Shown here piece after piece: positions 56,550-64,000 of a stretch of DNA of 64,000 bases (the first letter of the stretch is position 1; each line of letters starts with the position of its first letter). Below the pieces are notes generated by a model. That model ran no database searches. It was not told the origin of the DNA and saw only the letters and a program-made list of their open reading frames with translations. The position numbers and the translations under genes were made by a program. This stretch comes from Capsulimonadaceae bacterium (GTDB taxonomy: Bacteria > Armatimonadota > Armatimonadia > Armatimonadales > Capsulimonadaceae). The DNA lies in the NCBI GenBank assembly GCA_031292625.1, contig JARLGU010000048.1, positions 1-64,000 on the forward strand, in the 5' to 3' direction.

Positions 56550-57893
56550 CTACTTGCCAAACGCGATCCCGGTCGTCGGAAAGAAATTATATTCGAATGG
56601 CTGATCCGTCACCGGTTCGCCATCCGTTTCGGTGACGAGCTTGCCGTTTCGATAGAGAGCGAAGTGCTGCTCTCCCACGTGAAATGGAATCGCGAGCGAC
56701 GAATAGCCCGCCGGCATCGGCGACCGGGTTTCGACGCCGCCGCTGACGACGCGAATTTCCGCGGGGGCGGTAAGCAACGTTGTGACGGTGATCTCGTCCT
56801 GGACGCCCGCACGCTGATCGGTTACCGGCGCTGACATGCGCGCGCTGGGCGCATGCCCCCCTGGATACTCCAGCGTCGCAATGGCGTTCTTGGGGTGCAC
56901 CCGGTAGACATAAACCAGGCGGTCGCGTTTGATCTTCGGCTTATGGCCGGTCTTGTACCACTCGATGAAATACCTTGAAAGCTCCAAGTAGCCCGCATGC
57001 GGGTGGCGAACCGGAAAACGAAGCCCTCCCTCGTATTTGCCGGGGTCGTCGACCGGCGTAATGTATGTCTCATTGAAATCGTTCCAGGTCACGATCTCGA
57101 CGAAATCCGGCTGCGTCGCGATAATCGACATCCACTGGCGCTCGACGCCAAATCCCCCGTGCGTCTCGTAGTAGCGCCGCCCTGGTTGCCCGGCCCCCCA
57201 GTAAAACGGCGTATAGCTGGCCATCACCAGTTTGTGCGCTTCGCGAGCCGCTTTGACGTAGCTTGCATTACATGCCGTGAGCTCGGAATCGGAGCCGGCC
57301 GCGCCGAAGAAGAAGTATCCGTCCGCTATATTGCTCCACCTTGCAAAGTGAGCCTTCACTGCCTCGTAAGAGGGCAACTCGGTCACGGGATCCGGATAGA
57401 AGAACGGCACGAAGCAGAGCTTATAGCCGTCCGCCTTCAGCGGATCGAGAATGGGCGGCCAGTCCACCCCGCGATCGCCGCCGAAGGTCGATACGACCGG
57501 ACGGCCTTGATAACGGTAGTAGGCGGGATCGTTCACATAAGCGCGCAGGATTTCCGGGATGTAGACCGGCTTGAGAGTCGCCAAATCGAGCGAAAAGATG
57601 AACTTAAACCCCGTGTTCAACTCGTGCGCCGCGTCGAAGAGCATCCTTGTGCGCGTAAAGTAATGCGGCTCATTGGTCCACGCCCCCTCGTTGAGCGCAA
57701 AGCCGTCGATTCCGGCCGCCTGGGCCTCCAAAATATCGCGCTTATAGCCGTCGATCGATTCGCCATAGGTCGCGAAACAAACCATGTAATGGGCAAACAC
57801 GGCGTGTTTGCCTGCTTCCGATGCGCCTGCCGGGGAAAGCGTGCACAAGGACAAACACGCCAGTGCGAAGAGTTCGAGAACACAATGCTTCAT
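56550..57893 (-). CDS. Secreted GH71-like (alpha-1,3-glucanase family) protein
   Basis: 447 aa with a signal peptide (about residues 1-24, MKHCVLELFALACLSLCTLSPAGAS). The GH71 opening VFAHYMVCFATYGESIDGYKRDILEAQAAGIDGFALNEGAWT is clear, and a barrel of about 320 residues follows, with FVEIVTWNDFNETYIT near its end. The family hydrolyses alpha-1,3-glucan (mutan); the related GH99 endo-mannosidases are the alternative. It follows the pseudopilin gene by 48 bp. About 100 residues of beta structure follow the barrel. Confidence 0.85.
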   Translation of the reverse strand: MKHCVLELFALACLSLCTLSPAGASEAGKHAVFAHYMVCFATYGESIDGYKRDILEAQAAGIDGFALNEGAWTNEPHYFTRTRMLFDAAHELNTGFKFIFSLDLATLKPVYIPEILRAYVNDPAYYRYQGRPVVSTFGGDRGVDWPPILDPLKADGYKLCFVPFFYPDPVTELPSYEAVKAHFARWSNIADGYFFFGAAGSDSELTACNASYVKAAREAHKLVMASYTPFYWGAGQPGRRYYETHGGFGVERQWMSIIATQPDFVEIVTWNDFNETYITPVDDPGKYEGGLRFPVRHPHAGYLELSRYFIEWYKTGHKPKIKRDRLVYVYRVHPKNAIATLEYPGGHAPSARMSAPVTDQRAGVQDEITVTTLLTAPAEIRVVSGGVETRSPMPAGYSSLAIPFHVGEQHFALYRNGKLVTETDGEPVTDQPFEYNFFPTTGIAFGK

Positions 57894-57941
57894 GAGACTT
57901 CCTGACTGTCAAAGCGAATCGTACAAAACGGCAACCCGCGC

Positions 57942-58847
57942 CTAAAGGATGCCAAACGTCGCGACCAATGTCGTGTCGGCGCACTGGGTACCGGCGTACT
58001 CGTACCAATAGCCGCCGCTCGGACAAAACGTCGAACTCAGTGAATTTCCGTCACCGCCGGTCACCTGCGTCGGCAGCAGCCATTTGGCGTGTCCGTCGGC
58101 CATCACATAATTCCCGCCGTTTTGATGCCGGCCGGTTAAGCTCAGTTGATTGTTATTGGGAATGGGATCCGCCCCGCCCATCTGATCGTTCCTGAGCTGC
58201 CCCATCGCGTAAAACTGGTAGTTGGCAAACATTGCGTTGCCCTGGTCGATCCCGTTGCCAGCAGCCGATCCGGCATCGGCATCGAACGGCGTCTGCTGGT
58301 GGTTCATGCTCTTTCCGGGAAGGACGGACTCCGTTACTTCGAAGATCGCAACGGTCTTTGCGGGCGCCGTCAACATGGACGTCTGCGCAAGGTGGATCGT
58401 CTCGTATTTGTTGTTATAGGTATCGAGGGCAGTGTAGACTGGCCCTGATTGCAAAGTGTAGCCGGCAAGAACCTCATTGTAGCCGTAAGACCACCCGGTC
58501 GTAATGCTGCCAGTTGGATCGGATGGACAGATCATTATGTTGGCGCTCTTGAAGTACGGATAGAGCTGTCCAGCCCATCCCTTGCCAGTCCCCCCGTAGA
58601 GAAGCAAGGTGCCGCACGGATAGATCTCATCGTAATCCTGGACGTACTGCATCATCGCGATGCCGAGCTGCTTTTCGTTCGATAGGCACGCGGTCATACG
58701 CGCCTTTTCCCGCGCGGTCGCAAAGACAGGGAAAAGTATTGCAGCTAAAATCGCAATAATTGCTATAACAACGAGGAGTTCTATAAGCGTAAAAGCTCTG
58801 CGCTCGCGATAGCGCTCAACGCCGAGCAAACTAACGAAACGTATCAT
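57942..58847 (-). CDS. DUF1559 prepilin-type pseudopilin (module 3)
   Basis: 301 aa. The prepilin site is [10 protein letters not shown], with Ala before the cleaved Phe as in module 1; the helix, [15 protein letters not shown] motif and the tail H-x9-DG ([12 protein letters not shown]) are all present. ATG 58847 is chosen because GGAGGT precedes it; longer frames add an unrelated N-terminus. It follows the GntR/LacI gene by 61 bp. As in the other modules the first hydrophobic stretch uses AT-rich codons. Confidence 0.92.
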   Translation of the reverse strand: MIRFVSLLGVERYRERRAFTLIELLVVIAIIAILAAILFPVFATAREKARMTACLSNEKQLGIAMMQYVQDYDEIYPCGTLLLYGGTGKGWAGQLYPYFKSANIMICPSDPTGSITTGWSYGYNEVLAGYTLQSGPVYTALDTYNNKYETIHLAQTSMLTAPAKTVAIFEVTESVLPGKSMNHQQTPFDADAGSAAGNGIDQGNAMFANYQFYAMGQLRNDQMGGADPIPNNNQLSLTGRHQNGGNYVMADGHAKWLLPTQVTGGDGNSLSSTFCPSGGYWYEYAGTQCADTTLVATFGIL

Positions 58848-58908
58848 TTCTCGATACCTCCATCGTAGCGCCGTCCCGGCGCATTCCATACCGCAGTCAG
58901 TACAGGCC

Positions 58909-60156
58909 TTACTCTCCCAAAAAGCTTCCATTCGTGGACGTTCTGGCAATCAGATGCGAACTCAGGCAAACGCGCTGGCACGTCGGGTCGCCCTCCAATG
59001 CCCTCACGGTCAGTCGCGACGCACACTGGCCCATCTCATCCAGAGGCGGGCGCATGCTCGATATGCCATACGAGCGCGCGACGACGCTGTCATCGAAGCC
59101 GACGAGCAGGAAATCGGCGCCAGGAACGAGACCGAGTTGCGCGGCCGCCTGGCAAACGCCGGCCGCCATCTGGTCGTTCGTCGCCACGATGCCCTGCGGC
59201 ACGCGGGCGGCGAACGTCTCCAGGGCCGCGTTTTTCGCGGACTCAACATGCAGCAGGTCGTTCTCGTCGTAGCGATCCTCAAAGCGGACGATAAGCTGGT
59301 CATCGCCGATGCGCGCTTTGCGGAGAGCATCTTGAATACCGGCAAGCCGCTCATCGGCCCATTGGTAGTGCTCGTAGGCCAGGTACATAAGAGTCGTGCA
59401 CCCCTTGGCGATCAGATGCGCGGCCGCTTGAAACCCGGCATCGACGCTGTCATAGTAGACGTTCCAGATGGGCCGGTTAACTCCGATCGGCGAAACATAA
59501 ATGAGCGGAATGGCCGCATCGCCAACCATTGCCTCGAACTCGTCGACTCGCGGCCAGCGGTCATTATACGTCATCACGACGAGCGCTTCGCACCCCTGCT
59601 CAATCAACCTCGCGACGGTAACATCCACAGGAATCACGCCTTGGCCCGGCGTCGTGCGGTTAATGTAGATGACGCTTCCTCCCGCATTGGAAAGCGATTT
59701 CTCGACACTGCGCAGGATCGCCTCGCTGTCGCGACTGACCGGATCGTCCGTGCTGATGATGCCGATCGTTCGCCGGCGGGTCAGCTTCTCGCCCCAGTGC
59801 GAGCGGTCGTCTCGCTCTAGAACCGCTCCCGCTACGTGATTATTAGCCGTAAGGGGACGGTCTTGTTCGGAATGAGCGCCGCGAGCGACGAAAGTCCCGC
59901 GAGTGCCCTGGGTTTCCAGCGTGCCGTCGTCAACCAACGCCTTGATCGCCCGCTCAACCGTATGGATGTGGACGTTGTACTCTTCGGACAAGCGCATGCG
60001 GCCGTCGATCATCGCGCCGACCTTCCACTCGCCCGTTGAGATGCGGTTGCGCAGATCGTCTTCGATGCGGCGATAAAGCGGGACGGACTCTCCCTCAAGC
60101 TGCCGAGGCGCCCTTTCTGCACGTTCTTTGCGCGATAACCGTTGCTGGGTACTCAA
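58909..60156 (-). CDS. GntR/LacI chimeric regulator (AraR-like), module 3
   Basis: 415 aa. The winged helix is GntR type ([25 protein letters not shown]...[16 protein letters not shown]), and a LacI-like sensor domain follows (about 110-405). It is a paralogue of the regulator at 26699-27949. The start is TTG with GGAG five bases upstream. The promoter -10 box lies inside a TACTA/TAGTA palindrome, suggesting autoregulation. It probably controls the downstream pseudopilin and glycosidases. Confidence 0.88.
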   Translation of the reverse strand: MSTQQRLSRKERAERAPRQLEGESVPLYRRIEDDLRNRISTGEWKVGAMIDGRMRLSEEYNVHIHTVERAIKALVDDGTLETQGTRGTFVARGAHSEQDRPLTANNHVAGAVLERDDRSHWGEKLTRRRTIGIISTDDPVSRDSEAILRSVEKSLSNAGGSVIYINRTTPGQGVIPVDVTVARLIEQGCEALVVMTYNDRWPRVDEFEAMVGDAAIPLIYVSPIGVNRPIWNVYYDSVDAGFQAAAHLIAKGCTTLMYLAYEHYQWADERLAGIQDALRKARIGDDQLIVRFEDRYDENDLLHVESAKNAALETFAARVPQGIVATNDQMAAGVCQAAAQLGLVPGADFLLVGFDDSVVARSYGISSMRPPLDEMGQCASRLTVRALEGDPTCQRVCLSSHLIARTSTNGSFLGE

Positions 60157-60185
60157 TGTCGCTCCGTGTAAACTCTTGCACGCCG

Positions 60186-60207
60186 CCGCGTGAACGTTTC
60201 CACGCGG
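60186..60207. promoter_or_regulatory. LacI-like palindrome in the leader of the module 3 regulator gene
   Basis: CCGCGTG and CACGCGG arms around AACGTTTC, with a central AACGTT typical of LacI/GalR operators. It lies between the promoter and the TTG start. Confidence 0.5.
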
Positions 60208-60244
60208 ACGAGTGAACTATTACATATCAGGGTGTAACTACTAC

Positions 60245-60273
60245 ATAGTAACATAGGACCGTTCCATTGTCAA
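60245..60273 (-). promoter_or_regulatory. Promoter of module 3 operon
   Basis: Minus strand: TTGACA (60273-60268), 17 bases, TACTAT (60250-60245). The -10 begins a TACTATGTAGTA palindrome, similar in layout to the module 1 promoter. Confidence 0.78.
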
Positions 60274-60386
60274 GAGGGTGGCGGGGCCCCAACCTGGTGC
60301 TCGCTCCGCTCAATTTGCTAGCGACACGACAGAGGAACAACTCCCTGCCAGTTTCCCGGCAATTCGACAAGGCGTGGAGATCCAAA

Positions 60387-61406
60387 ATGGCAACGCAATG
60401 TCCGTACCGAACCTGCGAAAATATTGACGAGTTATTGAGCATTGACTCCGACCTGTTTGCGCTCAAGCACGGAGACATGGCCGCGATGGGCAGTCTCCTG
60501 CAAAGGGCGGCCGAGAAATTCATGCGGGTCGATTCATGCTACGTTTGCCTGTGGGACGAAGAGCGGCGCATTCTCAACTATTCGTACAACTACGACAGCG
60601 ATTCGAAACGGAGGATCGGCGCGCCCTGTCTTGAGCCGATCGGCGACGGACCGGCGGCGCACGTAGTTAGAACGCGGTCGAGTTACGTGCTTCCCGCCTC
60701 CAGTCAATTGAGACGCGTTCCCAGCATCTCCGCGGACGATGCAGGGCAGGCTTGCGGGTCCGCAATCCATGTGCCTATTATCGCAAATCGGCAAAGCGGC
60801 ATAGCCGAATTATTCGGCGTCTTTTCCGTGCAGTCGTACGCGCCGAACGTATACGACCCGCATCATTACCGTCTTGTCGAATGGTTGGGAAGAAAAGCCG
60901 GCCAATGCCTGGTCCGCGCCGCCGCGGCTCAGGACGACGCTCTTCGCGAAATTAGCCGGCTGCACGACGAGTTATGCGCAAGGGAGATCACGCTCGTGAC
61001 CGCCTTCGTGAACCTTTTCCGCGAGATGGACAACGCAATCCATCTGCTGCAGGCAAGCCCAACGGTCTCCGATCCCGGCCTCAAAGCTCAGATCGGAGAG
61101 CTGGAAAGAATCAGTCGAAAGGTACAGGCCAGAGCGACGTGTCTGCATATCTCTACGCCATCTAGGCCCGGCCATTCCGACGACCTGTTCGCCCAATTAA
61201 CCGCGCGCGAAAAGGAGCTCCTCCCCTACCTCGCCAGTGGGATGGCGTATAAAGAGATTGCATCCATTGCGCATATTTCCGTGAGCACGGTCAAGTATCA
61301 TCTGGGCCACATCCTTGTGAACCTGGGCATCGAGAGCCGCGCCCAGATTGCCCTTCGCCTGGCCGAGGCTCGAACGCGGCGAGCAAGCTTCTCCTCAGAC
61401 GATTGA
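60387..61406 (+). CDS. GAF-domain LuxR-type transcriptional regulator
   Basis: 339 aa. An N-terminal GAF-like sensor domain (about 15-195, DSCYVCLWDEERRILNYSYN and CGSAIHVPIIANR) is joined by a helical linker to a C-terminal LuxR helix-turn-helix (LTAREKELLPYLASGMAYKEIASIAHISVSTVKYHLGHILVNLG). The ligand is unknown. GGAG lies eight bases before the ATG at 60387; longer frames add a non-conserved N-terminus. It is divergent from the module 3 regulator gene. Confidence 0.85.
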   Translation: MATQCPYRTCENIDELLSIDSDLFALKHGDMAAMGSLLQRAAEKFMRVDSCYVCLWDEERRILNYSYNYDSDSKRRIGAPCLEPIGDGPAAHVVRTRSSYVLPASSQLRRVPSISADDAGQACGSAIHVPIIANRQSGIAELFGVFSVQSYAPNVYDPHHYRLVEWLGRKAGQCLVRAAAAQDDALREISRLHDELCAREITLVTAFVNLFREMDNAIHLLQASPTVSDPGLKAQIGELERISRKVQARATCLHISTPSRPGHSDDLFAQLTAREKELLPYLASGMAYKEIASIAHISVSTVKYHLGHILVNLGIESRAQIALRLAEARTRRASFSSDD

Positions 61407-61890
61407 GATCCGTGTATCTCAGACAACGGGTCGGGCTGCGTACAGACCGGATGGACGCACTCCCTACGCGCACCGTGAAAAATCAATAACACTCTTAAAA
61501 GATCATATAAATACAATTAAAAACTATCCATTTGGATAGGATTAAAAAACTTATCAAATAGATATACTGTAGAAACGTTGTAATTCCAGGACGCATTGTT
61601 ATAAATTCGCCGATTGCGCCTCGCCGATACACTGGAGGTCCGCGGCGCAATCGCTCTTCCCGCCTGGGATCACGCTCGGTAAGATCTCATGTTAGATTGA
61701 AAGTCCCGTTCGGATCTTGTTGCGCGGGCGGTCGTCCTGAGAGACTCGTGCGCTCTACGCAAGAGTGTAGGGCATTCTATCTCTGTTGCTCCCTCGAAAA
61801 TGGCTGCATTTTCATTCAAGAGGGAAATCGATCAGCCTCAGTTGCACGTCATTTGACAAACTTAGCAGCAATACCAAAGGAGACCATACC
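61407..61890. other. Intergenic region upstream of the lipoprotein gene
   Basis: No gene. It contains a very AT-rich segment (about 61480-61570) with a hairpin CTATCC/GGATAG at 61524-61539 flanked by A-rich runs, likely the terminator of the LuxR gene. TATACT at 61563-61568 is a candidate -10 without a good -35. The rest is GC-richer and unremarkable. Confidence 0.45.
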
Positions 61891-63588
61891 ATGAAGTCAA
61901 TATCTCGCGGTTTCGCGCTTAATTGCGCAACAGCTCTCATTTTGGCAATGGCCATCGCGGTCACCGCCGGCTGCGGGGGCGGAGGAGGCGGAGGAGGAGG
62001 CGGCAAAAACAGCGGCGGCGGCAACACTACGCTGGTGACCGGCGATGGCGTCGGCACGGGCAACGCTGGCACGGGCAACGGAACCTCAACAGCCGCGGTC
62101 AATACCGCCGTCACGAATCTGAACAGCGTCATCGCGAATCCAAGTTCCAGCGCATCGACGCTTAGCTCAACCGTAACGACCCTGGCAAAGGCGGTACAAA
62201 GCGATCCCACCAGCGCCAACGCGCAGGCGCTTTTCGCGGTTGCGGATTCGGCCCTGGTGGCCCAAAACCTCGCGAACCAGGTGGGCGTCTCACTTGTTCG
62301 CAAAGCGAATGCGAAGCAAGCGACATCCGGCGTCGCGTCCTTAACGAGTAATCTGTTTATTTGGAACCTCACGAGCACGGTCGGCGCCGGAGCCTCTCCT
62401 GCCCCCGCCGTAAGCGATATCGTATCGCAGATTACCGCCCCGAACGCAAGCACGATTGAAACCTATGTTATCAATCACCTCTCAGACTTCCAGGCAATCC
62501 AGCTGGCGCTCTCCGCATTGCCCAGCAACTACGTCTCGACGTATACATTTACCGTACCGGCGACTTCGACGACTGCCGCACGGCAGGCCAGTATCGGCGT
62601 GACGGAGCTTGGCGCGCTTGACGCAGCTATATCCACGCTCGTGGCCGTGGCGGACATCTACCAGGCCTACAATTACACCATTACGGGATACGACACGACG
62701 ACGCCGATCATGACGACGTACGCCGCCAAGTTCGCAAGCGGCGGCACGATCTTCCCGACGGACTATTTCCCGGCGGCGCCCTTTGGCCAGCTAACATCCA
62801 GCGGCGCGACGCTCATGGCGAACGCGCTTGCCAATCTCAAGCGCGTCGGAAACGTCGCAACATTGGGCCTCAACAACCTGAAGTCGCGCGTCGATTCAGG
62901 CGCAACCAACTACCTGATTCCGAGCCCCGGCATAACGATCACGGACGCTGATATTGCGAAGGCGCTTACCGCGGTGGCGCTTTACCAGTCCTACCTTAAC
63001 GGAACCGTGACAGCCACATGGACGGGTATCGGCGGAAATGGAGGTCCCACTGCACAGGTAGCGATCAACGTTTCAGCGTTGTTCACCAATCCGGTAACCG
63101 ATTGGCGCAATGAATTCCCATCGCTGACCGTCCTATCGGCATCGCAGGGAGGCCCTGGCATCACGGTCTCCGTAGCGAACTACCCTGACCTAACCCTCCA
63201 TGGCTTGTTCCCGAACGGCTTGAGTTCCACCATAACCAGTACCGTCCGGGCATCGACCTATCCAGTCGCCGCCAACACGACGATCGGTGACATTATCTCG
63301 CTGATTGCGGCCGGGTCGTCGGGATCTACGTATACGACTGAAGCGATCGTTCAGGGATATATCGTCCATTCGGACGGAAGCGCCGCGACCGGTTACCGAG
63401 TTACCTATAACAATGAATGGGTAGTACTATCCGATAATTCTGGCTGGTTCGATCTCGACATCCCGGTCGCCGGCCTGGTAGCCAACGCGCCCGTTTCGAT
63501 TACCAACTCGTCAGGCACGGTCGTCTATACAACCACCGCCAACCTCACGAATGGATACGAGTGGGCAGGCTCAATCACCGTCCCGTAG
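61891..63588 (+). CDS. Poly-glycine lipoprotein of unknown function
   Basis: 565 aa. A lipoprotein signal ends in VTAGC, and the lipid-attached Cys is followed by about ten glycines and a Gly/Asn/Thr-rich tether, so the folded part probably stands off the membrane. The middle is Ala/Thr/Ser-rich with many helices and the C-terminus is beta-rich, resembling a carboxypeptidase-regulatory or Ig-like fold (VQGYIVHSDGSAATGYRVTY). No family recognised. AAAGGAG gives the start. A strong terminator follows. Confidence 0.75.
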   Translation: MKSISRGFALNCATALILAMAIAVTAGCGGGGGGGGGGKNSGGGNTTLVTGDGVGTGNAGTGNGTSTAAVNTAVTNLNSVIANPSSSASTLSSTVTTLAKAVQSDPTSANAQALFAVADSALVAQNLANQVGVSLVRKANAKQATSGVASLTSNLFIWNLTSTVGAGASPAPAVSDIVSQITAPNASTIETYVINHLSDFQAIQLALSALPSNYVSTYTFTVPATSTTAARQASIGVTELGALDAAISTLVAVADIYQAYNYTITGYDTTTPIMTTYAAKFASGGTIFPTDYFPAAPFGQLTSSGATLMANALANLKRVGNVATLGLNNLKSRVDSGATNYLIPSPGITITDADIAKALTAVALYQSYLNGTVTATWTGIGGNGGPTAQVAINVSALFTNPVTDWRNEFPSLTVLSASQGGPGITVSVANYPDLTLHGLFPNGLSSTITSTVRASTYPVAANTTIGDIISLIAAGSSGSTYTTEAIVQGYIVHSDGSAATGYRVTYNNEWVVLSDNSGWFDLDIPVAGLVANAPVSITNSSGTVVYTTTANLTNGYEWAGSITVP

Positions 63589-63627
63589 ACCTATCCAGCA
63601 GACCTGCTAGCTTGGCATTCTCGATCA

Positions 63628-63658
63628 CCCCTCCAGGCTTTACATCCTGGAGGGGTTT
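63628..63658 (+). terminator. Rho-independent terminator of the lipoprotein gene
   Basis: Perfect 10-bp arms, CCCCTCCAGG and CCTGGAGGGG, with an 8-base loop and TTTG after the stem, 40 bp past the stop. Confidence 0.85.
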
Positions 63659-63677
63659 GTGCATTAATGGAACCTGT

Positions 63678-64000
63678 ATGCTGATCGCGCCTTCCGGCCA
63701 TCCAAAATCGTTACCGCGCCAATCTATCCGCGGCGGCATGCCGACGTGTCTCCTGTGTGCAATTGCGGCGACGACGGCAGTCAGTGCGCAGTTAAGCGTC
63801 CCGCCTATCCTCGACGGACAGTTTGACCGCGGATCCGCGACTGGCATGCGGTCCGTGCTGGCGCTGGCGGCATCGCCTGAAGACGTCAGGCCGGGGTTGA
63901 ACATCGACGAAATCCGAGACAAAACGGTCCACGTAACGCGGAAGGGCAAGGGCGTGCTGCAGGACTACAACGATACGTCGACCCAGATGCGCCTCACGAC
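63678..64000 (+). CDS. Unidentified reading frame, cut by the window end
   Basis: The frame opens at ATG 63678 and is open to the last base (107 codons visible). The N-terminus has Pro/Arg residues then a hydrophobic CLLCAIAATTAVSA segment, and no family is recognised. The segment IRDKTVHVTRKGKG is faintly reminiscent of tyrosine-recombinase beta-hairpins, which is too weak to call. A weak GGA lies nine bases upstream. The opposite-strand frame overlaps the terminator and is less likely. Confidence 0.35.
   Translation, partial: MLIAPSGHPKSLPRQSIRGGMPTCLLCAIAATTAVSAQLSVPPILDGQFDRGSATGMRSVLALAASPEDVRPGLNIDEIRDKTVHVTRKGKGVLQDYNDTSTQMRLT

Noticed and set aside
63575-63949. Minus-strand frame at the window end
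   Set aside because: It runs through the strong lipoprotein terminator and has no start signal.

Overview
The window reads as chromosomal DNA of a moderately GC-rich, carbohydrate-degrading bacterium. The best fit is Armatimonadota (Capsulimonas-like), with Planctomycetes/Lentisphaerae-type relatives as the alternative. This is inferred from three DUF1559 prepilin-type proteins with an H-x9-DG tail, LacI regulators and GntR/LacI chimeric regulators beside glycosidases, many unusual glycoside hydrolases, two outer-membrane-type proteins (DUF3034 and MetA-like, implying a diderm envelope) and a T-box leader. No rRNA, tRNA, CRISPR array, phage or insertion sequence was recognised.

Layout. 1-6849: surface-glycan genes (GT-C-like membrane protein cut by the window edge, B12-binding radical SAM protein, GT2 glycosyltransferase, and a convergent GT39-like protein). 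6972-14024 (minus): branched-chain amino-acid operon in the order promoter, leucine-type T-box and terminator, ilvB, a short-chain dehydrogenase, ilvN, a small membrane protein, ilvC, leuA. 14237-18789: DUF3034 protein, then ROK sugar kinase, Gfo/Idh/MocA dehydrogenase and LacI regulator on the minus strand. 19403-19780: STAS-domain protein. 19884-31890: two divergent glycan loci. The minus-strand one runs GntR/LacI regulator, DUF1559 pseudopilin, secreted clan-A glycosidase, GH2 beta-mannosidase-like enzyme, xylA. The plus-strand one runs LacI regulator, DUF1559 pseudopilin, secreted glycosidase. 32370-38501: SGNH hydrolase, coaX, CAP-domain protein, class III aminotransferase, MetA-like outer-membrane protein. 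38900-46857: GH95 fucosidase-like enzyme and SGNH hydrolase, then glmS and a CheY-like receiver, then a GH110-like enzyme. 47054-60156 (minus): a third glycan locus running GntR/LacI regulator, DUF1559 pseudopilin, GH71-like, GH43/GH130-like propeller, giant GH42-like protein, unknown secreted protein, second GH42-like protein. 60387-end: GAF-LuxR regulator, a poly-glycine lipoprotein, and an unidentified partial reading frame.

How it works together. The striking pattern is a module repeated three times: a one-component sugar-type regulator, directly followed on the same strand by a DUF1559 pseudopilin, then by glycosidases. In each case a good sigma-70-like promoter sits upstream of the regulator, with a palindrome on or next to the -10. 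This looks like an armatimonad counterpart of a polysaccharide-utilisation locus, in which the regulator would sense released sugar and induce its own pseudopilin and hydrolases. No transporter gene lies in any of the three loci. Functions are assigned by reading motifs only; no database search was possible.
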